Positions 63,046 through 64,000 of a DNA stretch of 64,000 nucleotides are shown here, one piece after another. The notes under the pieces were generated by a model. That model did not search any database and was not told the origin of the DNA. It saw only the letters and a list, made by a program, of their open reading frames with translations. The DNA lies in NCBI GenBank assembly GCA_015654675.1, contig JAATGM010000051.1, positions 278,496 to 342,495 of the forward strand, read 5' to 3'. The stretch comes from Planctomycetota bacterium. GTDB taxonomy: Bacteria > Planctomycetota > Phycisphaerae > UBA1845 > UTPLA1. The position numbers and the translations under genes are program-made. The first letter of the stretch is position 1. Every line of letters starts with the position of its first letter.

Positions 63046-63621
63046 ATGGCACCGCTCTCACTGGAACGAGCCCTTATGGCGGTTGAAAAAGTCCGCGAAC
63101 GACTGCTCCGCGCCACGTCGGCCCTCGAAAAAAACGGTGTGCCGTACGCCGTCATCGGGGGGCATGCGGTTGCCGTCTGGGTGGCCCGTGTGGATGAGGA
63201 TGCAGTGCGAAACACCGTCGACGTCGACCTGCTCCTCAATCGGACTGACTTGCCGAGAGCTATTGAATCGCTGTCGAGCGTCGGGTTCGAGTTCGCGGAA
63301 GTCCGAGGCGTGCCGCTTTTTGTGGAAACGGCAAATCCAAGCCCGAAGCGCGGCGTCCATATTGTGTTTGCGGGCGAAAGGGTTCGCGCCCACGAAGTTC
63401 ATGCCGCCCCCACGCTAGCGCATGCTGATCGTGCCGCCGATGGATTCTCCGTTATCGATCTGAAGTCTCTTCTGGCAATGAAGCTCACAGCAAATCGCGA
63501 CAAAGATCGCACACATCTTCGTGACATGCTCGAACTCAACATGATCACCCCCGACCTCGAATCGCAGCTCCCCGCCGATCTCCGCGCCCGCCTCGATCAC
63601 ATCCGCGCCAATCCCGAATAG
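63046..63621 (+). CDS. Nucleotidyltransferase-like protein (MNT/AbiEii-like fold)
   Basis: A 191-residue protein from the ATG at 63046. The segment VPYAVIGGHAVAVW followed by RNTVDVDLLLNR gives the GG...DxD pattern of minimal nucleotidyltransferases such as AbiEii/MNT, and FSVIDLKSLLAMKLTANRDKDR with HLRDMLEL is the typical later helix. Such proteins are often TA or defence components, but no partner gene (HEPN, AbiEi) is adjacent, so the role is open. No proper Shine-Dalgarno is seen. Confidence 0.78.
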   Translation: MAPLSLERALMAVEKVRERLLRATSALEKNGVPYAVIGGHAVAVWVARVDEDAVRNTVDVDLLLNRTDLPRAIESLSSVGFEFAEVRGVPLFVETANPSPKRGVHIVFAGERVRAHEVHAAPTLAHADRAADGFSVIDLKSLLAMKLTANRDKDRTHLRDMLELNMITPDLESQLPADLRARLDHIRANPE

Positions 63622-63739
63622 CCCCTCCCGCAAGAGAATTCCCACGGCTGAACGGCGATCTCGCCCCCGAATTACCGATATTCCCTTCGCATCGCCGCGT
63701 CGAGCCGCGCGGCAACCTCGCCACCACAGGAGCCGGTCC

Positions 63740-64000
63740 ATGAAGCAGAACGCCATCCGCCCAGCGTCCCTCGCTATCGCCATTTTCAGCTTTGTCGTGG
63801 CCGGCTGCGGCACGGCCGACAGCTGGAAGCTTCTCGGCAACGGCAATATCAACCCTGATAGCGACTTCCTCGGCACGCGTGACGGCCAGCCGCTCGAGCT
63901 CCGCGTCAACAACAACCGCGCCCTGCTCATCCAGCCCACCGTCAGCACCCCCAACCTCATCGGCGGCTACATCGCCAACTCGGCCGCTGACCTCGTCATC
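63740..64000 (+). CDS. Exported lipoprotein with tail-fibre/S74-type repeats, 5' part (runs off the window)
   Basis: From the ATG at 63740 the frame stays open to the window end (87 codons). It starts MKQNAIRPASLAIAIFSFVV with AGC, a lipoprotein signal. The following FLGTRDGQPLELRVNNNRAL, with LIQP and TPNLIGGYIANSA, matches the repeat at the start of secreted beta-helical proteins that end in an S74 autoprocessing or tail-fibre chaperone domain, in which this opening is typical. The rest lies outside, so neither the repeats nor the C-terminus can be checked. Confidence 0.68.
   Translation, partial: MKQNAIRPASLAIAIFSFVVAGCGTADSWKLLGNGNINPDSDFLGTRDGQPLELRVNNNRALLIQPTVSTPNLIGGYIANSAADLVI

Overview
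The window is GC-rich, densely coding bacterial chromosome, most likely from a member of the Planctomycetota (Phycisphaerae or a relative). This is inferred from the combination of features seen. Several secreted proteins, including a sulfatase and a subtilase, end in dockerin-like calcium repeats. There is a PEP-CTERM protein, a TMTC-like membrane/TPR protein, and a tandem set of small membrane proteins carrying a CxxCGYxLxGL...RCPECG zinc ribbon. Signal peptides and lipoproteins are common. No insertion sequence, integrase, prophage or CRISPR array was seen.

Layout. 1-4.4 kb: the 3' part of an EF-G family gene, a DUF4258/YgiT toxin-antitoxin-like pair, and uvrA. 4.5-12.5 kb: an accessory stretch with a small membrane protein, a dockerin sulfatase, a YncE-like beta-propeller, a DUF4350-like protein (with a decayed partial copy of its end at about 5 kb), a lipoprotein and a PLP-dependent alpha-oxoamine synthase. 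12.5-15.4 kb: the three-gene proton-translocating transhydrogenase (pntAA-pntAB-pntB). 15.5-24.8 kb: a HEAT-repeat/membrane pair, a glycosyltransferase, a dockerin subtilase, a translationally coupled operon (unknown protein, TPM-domain protein, LemA), a CPxCG protein, tRNA-Gly(GCC), a candidate small RNA on the opposite strand, and a dockerin protein. 24.8-33.4 kb: a leftward sugar-phosphate operon, glucokinase-like ROK, rpiB, tal, pgi, a HAD phosphatase, gnd, zwf and pgl. It covers glucose phosphorylation, the oxidative pentose phosphate branch and part of the non-oxidative branch. 33.5-37.2 kb: the proteostasis operon tig-clpP-clpP plus a lipoprotein, behind a structured leader. 37.3-39.9 kb: leftward AI-2E-type permease, HD phosphohydrolase and asd. 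40-47.7 kb: the F1Fo-ATP synthase operon atpZ-atpI-atpB-E-F-H-A-G-D, with no atpC. 47.7-64 kb: a TlpA-like lipoprotein, a one-domain asparaginase, uvrB, the TMTC-like protein, an S9 peptidase with a clear terminator, guaA, the zinc-ribbon membrane trio, a ParD/ParE pair with a promoter and palindromic operator, the PEP-CTERM protein, gltX, a nucleotidyltransferase-like protein, and the start of a lipoprotein that runs off the window.

Functional logic. The PPP operon makes NADPH. The transhydrogenase exchanges reducing equivalents between NADH and NADPH using the proton gradient that also drives the ATP synthase. uvrA and uvrB (45 kb apart) supply nucleotide excision repair, and tig/clpP supply nascent-chain folding and proteolysis.

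Most interesting points: the compact candidate sRNA at about 23.75-23.82 kb with its own promoter and terminator; histidine-rich segments in trigger factor and in ATP synthase subunits a and b; hairpin-bearing leaders before tig and before the atp operon; the tandem zinc-ribbon membrane proteins; the LemA/TPM operon with an unrecognised third gene; and a plus-strand base-skew change near 10 kb and 49 kb, which suggests an inverted segment. All calls rest on reading the sequence; no database search was run.
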